In this document: positions 17,793 through 27,917 of the stretch, piece after piece
Position numbering within the stretch: position 1 is the first letter of the stretch
Layout: each line of letters opens with the position of its first letter
NCBI GenBank assembly: GCA_021773395.1
Contig: JAJFKB010000002.1
Coordinates: 310,001-374,000, forward strand
Source: Gammaproteobacteria bacterium
GTDB taxonomy: Bacteria > Pseudomonadota > Gammaproteobacteria > Pseudomonadales > IMCC2047
Reading direction: 5' to 3'
DNA: 64,000 nucleotides
Position numbers and translations under genes: made by a program
The notes under the pieces: model-generated
What the model saw: only the letters and a program-made list of their open reading frames with translations
Databases searched by the model: none
What the model was told of the DNA's origin: nothing

Positions 17793-19334
17793 TCAGGCGA
17801 CTTGTCTTGCGCAAAACATTTCAGCAATTGCTTGCTCTAACCTATCCGCTGAAACTTCTTGTAAAGCAACCTCAGATAATGCCATCAGCTTTTTATGCCC
17901 CTCTCCATCATTCTTTAATTCATCCAGAATATTCATAAGCAGCTTAAACTTTTTCATCCCTCTCTCGTGGGTATCGCCATAGCCCTTGATAAGGCGCTGA
18001 CATTTAACTACCTCTATAGCGACGCTATAGTGAGATTCGGCAAGCATTGTTAGCGTTTGCAGCCAACTTTCGATCTCTTGTATCTCCACGTGATAGCGAT
18101 AGGTACATCGCCTCCACGGCTTCATCATACTTACCAAGAAAAGAGCCATGAAAGGCATCAACTTGGTCGAATAATATATTTTGTCACCGGTCATTTTATT
18201 TACTAAGCGACTAAGAAATGAAGAATTGAGTATTAAATTTCCGAGTCCTTTGGGTAAAGTCCCACAAATTTCCTCAACACGGGGCCGCATGAATTCAGCT
18301 AAATGCACATGCTGTCCGGTTGCTGCCCTTACCTCTTTACGCGCTTCATCTATATGATCTCTTCCTGTTTTACGTTCTGCAACACGAATCGTATCTTCAA
18401 ATCCCATCCAAAGTGGCAAGTAACGCGCAGCTTGAAAAGTAAGTTCATAATCCAAAGCCTCGTTATCCACTTTAAGCACACCATCCATATAATCCAGATA
18501 GCTATTTACATACTTGTAATCCTGATAATCCAGTAATCTTTGAGCGCCTAAATAAAGATATTCATGGCAGCGCTGGGGGTAATTGTCGATTCGACGCAAT
18601 ATCGCCTGCGTTTCCGGACGGTTGGCTGTATCTTTAGGCAACACAAAGGTCTTTACAGAAGAACTGACATCAGTTTTGGGGAGATCGGCGTCTCCGCCAC
18701 GCAAATTTTCAACCTGTTTCCAACTTTGATTAAAGCCCTCAAGGTTACGCTCGACCGCTTTATTCGTTGCCTTAATAACACGTTCATAGGTTGAACGCTC
18801 AAAAGGCAAGATACCACTGGCCGCAATGACACCCAACAAGACCGTACTGATATGACAACCATAGTCAGCAGCCAAAGCTTCCATATCAAAATAAAGACAC
18901 TCCTTACTTTGATTCTGCACACGCTGTAAAAGCTTAGCAGCATCCACTGTACCATCACCTGGAACCATCTTTTCATGTGTTGAATACACCCGGTGGCTCG
19001 AAAATATACAGGTGGTTTTTCCATTTACATACCCCCTTTCCACAGCCCGAGTTGCTTCCATTAGCTCAGCAGCAACAACAACATCAACATTATCGGACAC
19101 CGGCACTAACGACATTACCGGAGGCAGATCAACATTTTTACCCTTAGGGAAGAACTCCAGGTAATAAACAGTCGCCCCGGTACGTTGTGCAACACCTGGT
19201 ACGGAGGTGGTTTGACCATAGTAGCCTGAAGCTTCAGCGACCTCGACTAACCATGTGCTTAACACACCACCGCCCTGCCCTCCCAATGCGGTTATAGCCA
19301 TGGTAAAAGGTAATTGTCTCGTTGCATCTATCAT
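17793..19334 (-). CDS. iorB: Indolepyruvate ferredoxin oxidoreductase, beta subunit (long form)
   Basis: Residues 1-190 form the gamma-type domain of 2-oxoacid:ferredoxin oxidoreductases (ITALGGQGGGVLSTWLVEVA, TSVPGVAQRTGATVYYLEFF). Residues 200-513 form an extra helical domain present in the long proteobacterial IorB versions. With IorA it oxidatively decarboxylates 2-oxoacids such as aryl pyruvates to acyl-CoA, CO2 and reduced ferredoxin. The ATG overlaps the iorA stop codon by 4 bases, so the two are translationally coupled. The alcohol dehydrogenase gene follows after 72 bases. Confidence 0.9.
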   Translation of the reverse strand: MIDATRQLPFTMAITALGGQGGGVLSTWLVEVAEASGYYGQTTSVPGVAQRTGATVYYLEFFPKGKNVDLPPVMSLVPVSDNVDVVVAAELMEATRAVERGYVNGKTTCIFSSHRVYSTHEKMVPGDGTVDAAKLLQRVQNQSKECLYFDMEALAADYGCHISTVLLGVIAASGILPFERSTYERVIKATNKAVERNLEGFNQSWKQVENLRGGDADLPKTDVSSSVKTFVLPKDTANRPETQAILRRIDNYPQRCHEYLYLGAQRLLDYQDYKYVNSYLDYMDGVLKVDNEALDYELTFQAARYLPLWMGFEDTIRVAERKTGRDHIDEARKEVRAATGQHVHLAEFMRPRVEEICGTLPKGLGNLILNSSFLSRLVNKMTGDKIYYSTKLMPFMALFLVSMMKPWRRCTYRYHVEIQEIESWLQTLTMLAESHYSVAIEVVKCQRLIKGYGDTHERGMKKFKLLMNILDELKNDGEGHKKLMALSEVALQEVSADRLEQAIAEMFCARQVA

Positions 19335-21460
19335 AATACATACCTGCGCTTGCTTCTTTCTGAAAAGCTTTGCAACAAACGAATAACGAAAGTGCGAACC
19401 GTGCTCAAGACCTTATCGACCAGGCTTGGGTTGAATATTAGTTCCGCCCGAAGAAATGACGGGCAAAGTACAGCGGCATGCGCAACTTCGCCACACACAC
19501 CACAACCCACACAATCATTATTAACATATGCCACAGGGTCCTCCCTCAACGGATCAGGATTTGGTTTGATTGTAAGAGAAGGGCAGCCCGACAAGCGGAC
19601 ACAGGCATGATCACCGGTACATGTCTTTGCATCGACAAAAAACCGTTTTTTAACCACTCGCTGTTGTGCTTTAATCTGCTTCTGAATCAAAGGTTTTTCA
19701 CGCCTTTGTTTATTCAGCATGCATTCCCCTTCCACAATAACAACTTTGGGTCCATCGTAATCCGTGGATAACGCATCATTCATCGTCTTTTTGACGTCTT
19801 GAATGCGGTAACTGTCGACCTTCCTTACCCAGTTAACACCAACCCCTCGAACAGCCGTTTCAATATCTGCTTTCTTAGATTTCGCCTTAAAACTGTTTTG
19901 TGAAGAAGGGATACACTGCCCCCCTGTGGCTGCGGCATAGCCATTTTCGATAACAACCGTAATATTATCACTGTCATTGTATACCGACTCTACAACGCCG
20001 CTACTCAGTCCGTTATGCCAAAAACCACCATCCCCAGTCACCGAAATAGGCCGCTTACCACTACCAGCAAACGCAGAAGCGCCTGCCACGCCCAATCCAT
20101 AGCCAACGATTGTGTTACCAACATTGAAGGGTTCAAGCGTTCCAAAGGAATTACAGCCTATATCTGCGCTAATATGCATGGGGCCATTTTCTTCAGCCAA
20201 CATTTTCATAGCAGAAAAAAATGGTCGCTCAGGGCAGCCCGTGCAAAACCCAGGGGGCCTGGGGGCCGCTATATCTTCAACTGAGCGCAGCGAGATGAGA
20301 GTAGACTTTTGCGGCACCATAACCTCTTGACCTGGTTGCCAAGCAGCCAAATACTCCCTTAACCCATGAGTGACGGCTTCACTATCGCATTCACCGTAAG
20401 CAGGCAATAGGGACTTTCCTTCAACGACGGTTTGACGACCGTTTTGCCTCAATATCGTGTTAAGTGCCTGCTCGATGTAATTTGGCTGACCTTCTTCGAC
20501 CAACAACACTGACTTTTTGCCTTCACAAAAGGCCAAAATTTCATCATCAATCAACGGGTATACAACATTCAACACATATAGGGGGATCGAGCCTACCCCA
20601 TAGGCATCCGCCAAATTGAGCATTTGCAGGCTACGGATCACCTGGTTGTACAATCCTCCTTGCGTAACAATCCCAATGGCCGACTCTCCACCATTAAATA
20701 TCTCGTTCAGTCCAGCAGCCTTAATGTGCCTCACAGCATTAGGCAACCGCTCTTCAATTTTTGCTTTTTCATGGGCAAAAATTGCTGGCGGCAAGACAAT
20801 CTTCTCTTTAGCGAACACCGGATTTTCCAGAGCCTCAGCTACAGTCGTCTTTGGCCGCTTATTGTCTAAGGCCGCAAACTCACCATATAGATGACACGCC
20901 CTGATCCGTAATTGCATCATTACCGGCGTATTACTAGCTTCGGACAGATCAAATGCTTTACGCGTCATTTCAACCATTGAGGGCAAATTCGGCCTCGGAT
21001 CCAGAAGCCACATCTGCGACTTCATCGCAAAAGCGTAACTACGCTCCTGGATAATACTTGAACCCTCCCCGTAATCTTCTCCCAAAATAACAAGCGCGCC
21101 ACCGGTAACACCCGTCGATGCTAAATTCGATAAAGCGTCAGATGCCACATTGGTTCCAACGGTGGATTTCCAGGTAACCGCGCCACGCAGAGGGTAATGA
21201 ATCGACGCTGCAAGCATCGCCGCCGCCGAGGCCTCATTTGAATTCGCCTCGAATTTAACATCGAGACTATCAAGAAGATCCTGAGCATCAGTCAGCACAT
21301 CTATTAGGTGGGAAACTGGTGCCCCCTGATACCCGCCGACATATGCTACACCGGATTCCAGTAAGGCTTTGATGACAGCGAGAATGCCCTCTCCTCGAAA
21401 AGTTGTATCTTTACCAATTTCTAAGTTCTGTATTTCCTTTTTAAAAGAACGCTCCGCCAT
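19331..21460 (-). CDS. iorA: Indolepyruvate ferredoxin oxidoreductase, alpha subunit
   Basis: The 709-residue subunit has an N-terminal pyrimidine-binding domain (GEGILAVIKALLESGVAYVG, YQGAPVSHLIDV) and a thiamine diphosphate domain at about 400-560 (FCTGCPERPFFSAMK, TGDGGFWHNG). The C-terminal ferredoxin-like part has two Cys clusters (CTGDHACVRLSGC and CVGCGVC...C) for 4Fe-4S centres. It catalyses CoA-dependent decarboxylation of 2-oxoacids. Classic substrates are indolepyruvate and phenylpyruvate, but specificity cannot be read here. It is first in the iorA-iorB-alcohol dehydrogenase unit, 98 bases behind the tetR gene on the same strand. Confidence 0.93.
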   Translation of the reverse strand: MAERSFKKEIQNLEIGKDTTFRGEGILAVIKALLESGVAYVGGYQGAPVSHLIDVLTDAQDLLDSLDVKFEANSNEASAAAMLAASIHYPLRGAVTWKSTVGTNVASDALSNLASTGVTGGALVILGEDYGEGSSIIQERSYAFAMKSQMWLLDPRPNLPSMVEMTRKAFDLSEASNTPVMMQLRIRACHLYGEFAALDNKRPKTTVAEALENPVFAKEKIVLPPAIFAHEKAKIEERLPNAVRHIKAAGLNEIFNGGESAIGIVTQGGLYNQVIRSLQMLNLADAYGVGSIPLYVLNVVYPLIDDEILAFCEGKKSVLLVEEGQPNYIEQALNTILRQNGRQTVVEGKSLLPAYGECDSEAVTHGLREYLAAWQPGQEVMVPQKSTLISLRSVEDIAAPRPPGFCTGCPERPFFSAMKMLAEENGPMHISADIGCNSFGTLEPFNVGNTIVGYGLGVAGASAFAGSGKRPISVTGDGGFWHNGLSSGVVESVYNDSDNITVVIENGYAAATGGQCIPSSQNSFKAKSKKADIETAVRGVGVNWVRKVDSYRIQDVKKTMNDALSTDYDGPKVVIVEGECMLNKQRREKPLIQKQIKAQQRVVKKRFFVDAKTCTGDHACVRLSGCPSLTIKPNPDPLREDPVAYVNNDCVGCGVCGEVAHAAVLCPSFLRAELIFNPSLVDKVLSTVRTFVIRLLQSFSERSKRRYVL

Positions 21461-21558
21461 AGATAATTACCATGTATAGATTCTGATTTTCAGGATGAAT
21501 ATCTTGTTATGAGAAGCCTCGAACATTAACGCACTAAAGTCGGGCAGGGGGGATGTGC

Positions 21559-22227
21559 TCAGCTTTTTCTTTTACTGGAGCCTTTGGTATTCCTGATTAG
21601 GTCTAGGTAACTTCGAATCGCATACTTTTTCACCTTGGGCAATGAGCTTTCCCAAGGTTTTTCGTAGCCTGCAAATACGATGATACCTTCTATCGAAGAA
21701 AGAATGAAAATAGCAAGGTCTTTAACTTCTCCTTTTGTTAATGTTTTATTCATATCTGCTATGTATTGCTCCATTATAAGCCTTGCGCGTAAATAGACAT
21801 CGAACATCAGTTTTGAAGCTACTTTGTCGTGGTTTGCCAGCGCCCAAAGCTCTGGGAAAAATTTTGTTTTATCTTCCTTATTAAAATCGGAGAATAGACA
21901 CTTCAGAAAGGAAACAAGTTTTTCATCTGACGTCTTTTTTAAATTCTTATCGATTAAATCGAACTTTATAAAAAATTTTTGAACTGCGTATTCAAGTAAT
22001 TCGTATAACAGGAAATCTTTTCGAGGGAAGTAGTGTTGAATATTTCCTACAGTTGTTCCTGATGCTTTAGCTACATTACGCATAGTGAGACTACTGTAAC
22101 CATCTCGCATAAAAATAGTTTTTGCTGCTAATATAATTTCTAAAGATCGCTCTTTGCCTTTTGGATATTTAGGGGCTTCTTTGCGCCGCGTTGATTTTGT
22201 ACGATTCATCTTTTCTAAACGCTCCAT
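21559..22227 (-). CDS. TetR-family transcriptional regulator
   Basis: The 222-residue protein has a TetR helix-turn-helix at about 30-75 (IILAAKTIFMRDGYSSLTMR, NVAKASGTTVGNIQHYFPRK) and a helical ligand-binding domain. A second ATG six codons in (MNRTKS) is an equally possible start. It is the first gene of the leftward unit. The 394-base gap to the divergent TonB receptor holds three matched palindromes, the likely operators. It probably represses the island's oxidation genes until substrate or an intermediate binds, but the effector is unknown. Confidence 0.92.
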   Translation of the reverse strand: MERLEKMNRTKSTRRKEAPKYPKGKERSLEIILAAKTIFMRDGYSSLTMRNVAKASGTTVGNIQHYFPRKDFLLYELLEYAVQKFFIKFDLIDKNLKKTSDEKLVSFLKCLFSDFNKEDKTKFFPELWALANHDKVASKLMFDVYLRARLIMEQYIADMNKTLTKGEVKDLAIFILSSIEGIIVFAGYEKPWESSLPKVKKYAIRSYLDLIRNTKGSSKRKS

Positions 22228-22450
22228 TTTTCTATATTAAGCGGCAACTCAGGTTGACGGGTAGTATTCAATGCTAACAGCCTAACAACTTCAAATTCTA
22301 GCTTTTTCAACAATGCCCCCAATAAAGATAAACTTTTTATAAGGATCCCACATATTCTCTAAACTCTATTCGAGGGTACTGTTTTGCATCCAATGATGCT
22401 TGCATCAGCTAGAATTCCAAATGATTTAAACATTGAAGTGTATTGTATTG

Positions 22451-22531
22451 GCAATACGGCCGTATTGCAATAAACAAAAATAATAATACGTACGTATTGC
22501 AATATAAATATTATTATAATACGATCATATT
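22451..22531. promoter_or_regulatory. Three spaced palindromes, probable TetR operators
   Basis: GCAATACGGCCGTATTGC (22451-22468) and AATACGTACGTATT (22485-22498) are perfect palindromes. AATACGATCATATT (22518-22531) is the same motif with one change. The shared half-site is AATACG. Centres are 32 and 33 bp apart, three helical turns, placing all on one DNA face. The third overlaps a TATAAT (22515-22520) that could be the -10 of the TonB receptor gene. Confidence 0.8.
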
Positions 22532-22621
22532 GTATTTTGGTCATATCGAAGTTAACAATAAGTTTTAATTTTAAGTGTCTTGAGTTACACACATCTAATA
22601 TATTTTATAGGGGAGTCGGTT

Positions 22622-24937
22622 ATGGGTAGCATATGGGTGCGCATGAAATATTTCGTTTTATGCTTATTTTTATTACAGCTTTCTGCAGTGGCAATTTCCG
22701 CAAGTTTGCTTGAAGAGGTTGTAGTTACAGCACAAAAGAGAGAGCAAAATATTCAAGATGTCGGTGTGTCAGTCTCCGCTTTTAGCGGCGAAGCCATGGA
22801 AAAGTTAAAATTTTCAAGTACCGCTGACGTAGTATCACAAACTCCGAATGTAGAAGCTCGCCGACATTTTATTTCACGCGGGCTAACAACTAATTTATTC
22901 ATACGTGGTGTAGGTACCACGCAATTTAATAATGCCAATGAAAGTTCTATTGCTGGTTTTGTGGACGAATTTTATCTGGTTTCACCGAGCACATTAGATT
23001 TCTTATTGTTTGACATGAGCGGCACAGAGATATTACGTGGCCCTCAGGGCACGCTATTCGGACGTAACGCAACAGGCGGTGCCTTCCAGTTCTCCACTAA
23101 AAAACCGTCCACTGAAGGCGTCGATGGAAGGGTAAAAGCGAGCGTTGGCAATTATGATGCTTACGTGGTTGAAGGCGCTATAAACGTACCGCTTGGCGAT
23201 AGCGCTGCTATACGACTGTCTGCAATTACTGACCAGCACGATCACCTGGCAAAGAATATTTTCCCAGGTAAAGGTGGCGCACTTGATCAGGATTTTTCAG
23301 CCTTCCGCGCCCAGCTTGCAGTCGATATTACAGAAAACCTCAGCTTGACAGTAAAAGCAGAAACCGGTCAGGTCGAAGGTGACTTAACGGCAGATCAGGG
23401 TGTTCCTTACGACCTGCTGGATACACTTGCTGGCGGCGGCGAAGTAGTAGAACTTCCAGCAGATGGTTTCGGTTATTCCCCCACGGCAGATGGAACCCGA
23501 AATAATCCTGACCGATTTAACGCCAATGGTAACAATGAAGGCAGTAATGAAGTTGACCACCTCTTAGCACGCTTTGATTTAGACCTTGAGAACATGACGT
23601 TTAGTTCTATTACTGGCTATATGGATCAAACGTTCAGCTTGTCAGAGGATTGTGACGGGTCACCTAATGGCTTCTGTAGCTACAACCCGGAATACGAAAG
23701 CCAGCACTTTACTCAGGAATTTCGAATAGTTGGCAACACCGAGAATCTCAACTATACCGCTGGTTTGTTTTACATGAACCAAGATTCCGAATCGGATGTT
23801 ATCGTACCTGTATTTGTAGGGCTTGGTGTTTTCCCTCCCGCAGGCGGTGGTATCGGCGGTGCCGTTCTAGACGTTGACTTCCAGCAAGAGCTGACCTCAA
23901 TGGCAGCATATGCTCAATTCGAGTACAGCTTAAGCGAAGAGTTGATTCTGATTGGCGGCGTTCGTATAAACAGAGACGAAAAAGAATTTAACCAGAACCT
24001 GTTCTTTCCGATTGTTGAATACCCCGGTAGAACCGATTCGAACTTTGCCAGCATCGCTGAAATGCGAGCTTATGTTGAAACAGGCGGAAGTCTTGCACCT
24101 GCCAATATTTTTAACAAAGCAACTGCCGGCAGTCTCACAGAGATCAACGACACCAACTATGGTGTGACTCTGCAAGTCAACTATACCCCTAACGAAGATA
24201 CCCTTATGTATGCATCATTCCGCCGGGGACTGAAAGGCGGTGGTTTTAATAACGAGGTTATGCCTGCCGGTCTTCCTGCCAACCTGATACCCTTTGATCA
24301 AGAAGTTATCCACGCCTACGAACTAGGTTGGAAGCAAACGTTGGCTAACGGGTTAGGTCGCATCAATGGTGCGGTTTTCTACTACGACTACCAGGACTAT
24401 CAAGCAACCTCTTTCCAGAACTTCGGTAACTTTATTACTAACAATGACGCCAGCCTTTCTGGTGCAGAGATTGAACTTTTTCTGACACCAACCGAAGGTT
24501 TAAGCATTATTGTCGGCGCATCGTACCTGGATTCCAATGTTGACGATGTTGTCATGCCTGGCGGCTTGGTTCAAGACAGGGAAATGGGTGAAGCACCGGA
24601 ATTTGGCTTCAATGCCCTTGTGAACTATGAATGGGGCGTTGATGCTCTTAATGGTTCACTTTCTGTGCAGCTTGACGGCAATTATGTTGGCGAACGATTT
24701 GCTGACGTACTTAACCAGAAAGGACTCGAACTTGATAGCCACACCATCTTTAATAGTGTTCTCGCCTATTCCCATGATAGCGGCAAATGGGGTGTTGATT
24801 TGTGGATAAAGAACCTGACTGACGAACGTGTCGAGCTGTTCAAACTTGAAATTGACAACTTGGCTGGCACACTTAACGGTCAAGTTAACTGGAATGCTCC
24901 CCGAACCTATGGAGCATCCGTATTCTATAACTTTTAA
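22622..24937 (+). CDS. TonB-dependent receptor of the island's uptake system
   Basis: From the ATG at 22622, which follows GGGGAG, the protein is 771 residues. An upstream in-frame codon at 22580 lacks a ribosome site. After a signal peptide (about 1-30) comes the TonB box and plug start (LLEEVVVTAQKREQNIQDVG) and then LRGPQGTLFGRNATGGAFQF. The beta-barrel ends in a terminal Phe (VFYNF). This class is abundant in sphingomonads and marine gammaproteobacteria and often carries non-iron substrates into catabolic pathways. Its place opposite the TetR regulator suggests it imports the pathway's substrate. It is followed by a strong terminator. Confidence 0.93.
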   Translation: MGSIWVRMKYFVLCLFLLQLSAVAISASLLEEVVVTAQKREQNIQDVGVSVSAFSGEAMEKLKFSSTADVVSQTPNVEARRHFISRGLTTNLFIRGVGTTQFNNANESSIAGFVDEFYLVSPSTLDFLLFDMSGTEILRGPQGTLFGRNATGGAFQFSTKKPSTEGVDGRVKASVGNYDAYVVEGAINVPLGDSAAIRLSAITDQHDHLAKNIFPGKGGALDQDFSAFRAQLAVDITENLSLTVKAETGQVEGDLTADQGVPYDLLDTLAGGGEVVELPADGFGYSPTADGTRNNPDRFNANGNNEGSNEVDHLLARFDLDLENMTFSSITGYMDQTFSLSEDCDGSPNGFCSYNPEYESQHFTQEFRIVGNTENLNYTAGLFYMNQDSESDVIVPVFVGLGVFPPAGGGIGGAVLDVDFQQELTSMAAYAQFEYSLSEELILIGGVRINRDEKEFNQNLFFPIVEYPGRTDSNFASIAEMRAYVETGGSLAPANIFNKATAGSLTEINDTNYGVTLQVNYTPNEDTLMYASFRRGLKGGGFNNEVMPAGLPANLIPFDQEVIHAYELGWKQTLANGLGRINGAVFYYDYQDYQATSFQNFGNFITNNDASLSGAEIELFLTPTEGLSIIVGASYLDSNVDDVVMPGGLVQDREMGEAPEFGFNALVNYEWGVDALNGSLSVQLDGNYVGERFADVLNQKGLELDSHTIFNSVLAYSHDSGKWGVDLWIKNLTDERVELFKLEIDNLAGTLNGQVNWNAPRTYGASVFYNF

Positions 24938-24999
24938 GCAAAACAAGACGCAGAGGAAAAGGGCAGTCCGTTACCCGTTACCTCTGTGGTAAAACCCCA

Positions 25000-25042
25000 A
25001 ATAACCCATATTCTTAAAGACAACAGAATATGGGTTATTTTT
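25000..25042 (+). terminator. Strong terminator after the TonB receptor
   Basis: AATAACCCATATTCT pairs perfectly over 15 bp with AGAATATGGGTTATT across a 10-base loop and runs into TTTT. It separates the receptor from the dehydrogenase genes that start 26 bases later, so those need readthrough or their own promoter. Confidence 0.9.
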
Positions 25043-25067
25043 CCCTCATATAGAAAAGCACTACACA

Positions 25068-26222
25068 ATGAACAAACCTCTAAACACCCCTATGGATCTA
25101 TTCTCTGCTGAACAAAAGATGCTAAAAAGTACGCCCTATGCATTCTTTTCCCCTCACCGGTATATTCAAGGACCTGGTGTAATGGACCGGATAGGCAGTT
25201 ATGTAACAATGCTCGGTAACACGCCAGCCATTCTTATCTCGTCAAGTGGCCGCAAGAGATTCGGTCAAAAACTGGAGCACAGCCTTGAGTCAGCAGGAAT
25301 GGAACCGCGATTCACCGAATTTGGTGGTGAATGCTCTCATGAAGAAATTGATCGGCAAGTCGCTGCTCTGAAGCACTTATCGATTGATTGTTTGATTGCA
25401 GTGGGTGGCGGAAAATGCATTGATGCATGCAAGTGTATTGCTGCAAGGTTACAGATACCCGTTGTTAATTGCCCCACACTCGCCTCCACCGACGCGCCAT
25501 GCTCCGCCGTTTCAGTTATCTATACTGCTTCTGGCCGCTTTAAGGACGTGGAATTCTTTTCCAGCAACCCGGCATTGGTTGTAATCGATACCGAGGTTAT
25601 TGCACGAGCTCCGTTACGCTATCTGCTTGCAGGGATGGCAGATACCTTGGCAACAGGTTACGAAGCGACCACCTGTTTCAACAATAGCAATGCACGATCA
25701 ATGTTGGGGGGGAAAATAACTTTGGCAGCGGCAGCAATAGCAAAACTGAGCACTGATACTATTTATAACCATGCCACCAAGGCGATAGAGTCAGTGAAAT
25801 GCTCAAGCGTGAATCAATCCTTGGAGCATATTGTTGAAGCAAATACCCTGCTTAGTGGTATCGGCTTTGAGAGCGGCGGCCTTGCTGCTGCTCACGCCAT
25901 CGCCACTGCACTGACCACTATCCCTCATGTGGATGAAAATTTTCTTCACGGCGAAATGGTAGCCCTTGGATTACTGACGCAGCTAGTCCTCGAAAGTAAT
26001 ACAGCTGAATATGACCGGGTGAGCGAGCTTTTCATACAGCTTGGACTACCAATTACCTTTAGCCAGTTATCACTAAGTTTAGATAACACAAGCGATTTAG
26101 AGCAAATCGCAAATGTTGCTTGCAGCTTAGATTTCATGGCCAATGAACCCTTTTCCATTAACCCCGAAAAAATCTCTAACGCCATGCTTGAAGTTGAACG
26201 CTTAGGCAGAAATCCAGCATAG
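25068..26222 (+). CDS. Iron/zinc-containing alcohol dehydrogenase, glycerol dehydrogenase (GldA) type
   Basis: The 384-residue enzyme closely follows GldA: YIQGPGVMDRIGSYV, FGGECSHEEIDR, the NAD-binding AVGGGKCIDACKCIA, LASTDAPCSAVSVIYT, and the metal-site region ESGGLAAAHAIATALTTIPH with LHGEMVALG. GldA oxidises glycerol or 1,2-diols at the secondary alcohol, using NAD and Zn. The N-terminus is about 15 residues longer than GldA. It starts the aldehyde dehydrogenase-hydroxyacid dehydrogenase gene row. A diol or hydroxyketone intermediate is suggested, but the exact substrate is not known. Confidence 0.9.
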   Translation: MNKPLNTPMDLFSAEQKMLKSTPYAFFSPHRYIQGPGVMDRIGSYVTMLGNTPAILISSSGRKRFGQKLEHSLESAGMEPRFTEFGGECSHEEIDRQVAALKHLSIDCLIAVGGGKCIDACKCIAARLQIPVVNCPTLASTDAPCSAVSVIYTASGRFKDVEFFSSNPALVVIDTEVIARAPLRYLLAGMADTLATGYEATTCFNNSNARSMLGGKITLAAAAIAKLSTDTIYNHATKAIESVKCSSVNQSLEHIVEANTLLSGIGFESGGLAAAHAIATALTTIPHVDENFLHGEMVALGLLTQLVLESNTAEYDRVSELFIQLGLPITFSQLSLSLDNTSDLEQIANVACSLDFMANEPFSINPEKISNAMLEVERLGRNPA

Positions 26223-26245
26223 CCACTTTTTAACAGGAACATCAC

Positions 26246-27655
26246 ATGACTGAATACAAACTCATCATCAACAACCAGCTCATTAGTAAAGAAGAAACAT
26301 TCGATGTCTTCAACCCTTCTGACGACTCCTTAGTAGGGCGTGCGCCCAAAGCCAATGAAAGCGACCTTGATAACGCTATTGAAGCCGCAAAAAATGCTTA
26401 TAAAAAATGGTCCAAAACGAGCCATCAAGAACGACAGCAAGCGATTAATGCGATTGCTGACTTGCTCGAAGAACACAGTGATGAGCTGGCAAAATTGCTG
26501 ACCCTTGAACAAGGAAAACCCCTTAAAGGTATAGGCTCTGAGTTCGAGCTTCAAGCCTGCATAATTTGGGCTAGAGCCTGTGCAACACTTGAACTTCCTG
26601 TTGAAATACTAGAAGAGACAGAAACAACACGTATCGAGCAACACCGAAAGCCCTTAGGGGTCGTCGCTTCAATCACGCCCTGGAACTGGCCCTTAGCCAT
26701 TGGTTCCTGGCAAATTCTCCCTGCTATTCTGGCGGGGAATACCGTTGTAATGAAGCCGTCAATGTTTACGCCATTGAGCACACTAAGGATGGCTGAGATT
26801 ATATGCCAGGCACTACCTGCTGGCGTACTCAATGTTGTCGCTAGCAGTGACTCGGGGGTGGGTAAGCGGATGACTTCGCATCCGGATATTGCAAAAATCA
26901 CCTTTACCGGTTCAACGGACACAGGCAGAAAAATCGTCAGTAGTTCCGCCAATACGTTAAAAAGACTAACGCTGGAACTTGGTGGCAATGATGCCGGCAT
27001 TGTTCTTCCCGATGTATCTCCAGAAAAAATTGCTGAAGGGCTGTTTTGGTCGGCATTTATTAACAACGGACAAACTTGCGCAGCGTTAAAGCGCTTGTAT
27101 GTACACGAATCCATTTACGATGAAGTCTGCGATCAGCTCGTGGCATACGCCAAGACGGTGCCGGTTGGTGATGGCATGGATGAGAGTAATTTACTTGGCC
27201 CGGTACAGAATACGGAGCAGTTTGAAAAAATCTGCGAGCTTGTGGAAAGCGCCAAACAAGCCGGGGGACGTATTCTTTGCGGTGGGCAGGCTCCCAGCGG
27301 CAAGGGCTATTTCTACCCCATTACCTTGGTCGCAGATATCGATGATAGTTGCCCGCTAGTCAACCAGGAACAGTTTGGCCCTGTACTTCCAATCATCAAA
27401 TATACTGATATCGAAGACGCTTTATCAGCTGCTAATGCCAATGAGAATGGGCTAGGCGGTTCAATTTGGTCAGCTGATATAGAAAGAGCAAGCACATTGG
27501 CAGGAAGACTGGAATGCGGTACAGCCTGGGTCAACAAGCATGCTGAAATACGCCCCGATATTCCTTTTGGTGGTGCAAAGACCTCTGGCTGCGGCGTATC
27601 CTTTGGTAAGCTTGGTTTGGAGGAATTTACGCAGCTTCAGGTTATCAGTGTTTAA
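26246..27655 (+). CDS. NAD(P)-dependent aldehyde dehydrogenase
   Basis: This 469-residue enzyme of the ALDH superfamily oxidises aldehydes to acids. The key residues are visible: Asn147 in TPWNWP, the NAD loop FTGSTDTGRKI, general base Glu244 in LELGGNDA, and nucleophile Cys278 in NNGQTCAALKR. Its PWNWPL, NNGQTCAA and KTSGCGVSFGKLGLEEFTQL features resemble the succinate-semialdehyde, lactaldehyde and aromatic aldehyde group. AGGAAC lies upstream. It starts 23 bases after the gldA-like gene, indicating an operon. It probably acts on the aldehyde made by the alcohol dehydrogenases here. Confidence 0.93.
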   Translation: MTEYKLIINNQLISKEETFDVFNPSDDSLVGRAPKANESDLDNAIEAAKNAYKKWSKTSHQERQQAINAIADLLEEHSDELAKLLTLEQGKPLKGIGSEFELQACIIWARACATLELPVEILEETETTRIEQHRKPLGVVASITPWNWPLAIGSWQILPAILAGNTVVMKPSMFTPLSTLRMAEIICQALPAGVLNVVASSDSGVGKRMTSHPDIAKITFTGSTDTGRKIVSSSANTLKRLTLELGGNDAGIVLPDVSPEKIAEGLFWSAFINNGQTCAALKRLYVHESIYDEVCDQLVAYAKTVPVGDGMDESNLLGPVQNTEQFEKICELVESAKQAGGRILCGGQAPSGKGYFYPITLVADIDDSCPLVNQEQFGPVLPIIKYTDIEDALSAANANENGLGGSIWSADIERASTLAGRLECGTAWVNKHAEIRPDIPFGGAKTSGCGVSFGKLGLEEFTQLQVISV

Positions 27656-27917
27656 CAACAAGCATTGCCCTTCATAGAGAATATCAACAGTGAAAATTCT
27701 TTCTCTAAAAGTTGTACCCATTAATTTGCAATTATCTACTTCACTGCCAACCAATAGCGGAGCGCTAGAAAGTTTTCCTATCGATATTTAGGCCTAGTCA
27801 TCATTCAACTGGTTACACCACAAACCAGTACAACAGCCCATATCAAGTGAAAAATAGGTAAAAATATATTTACGACCAACTAAAGTTTTTAAACCACCAC
27901 AAACATAGAGGATAAAG

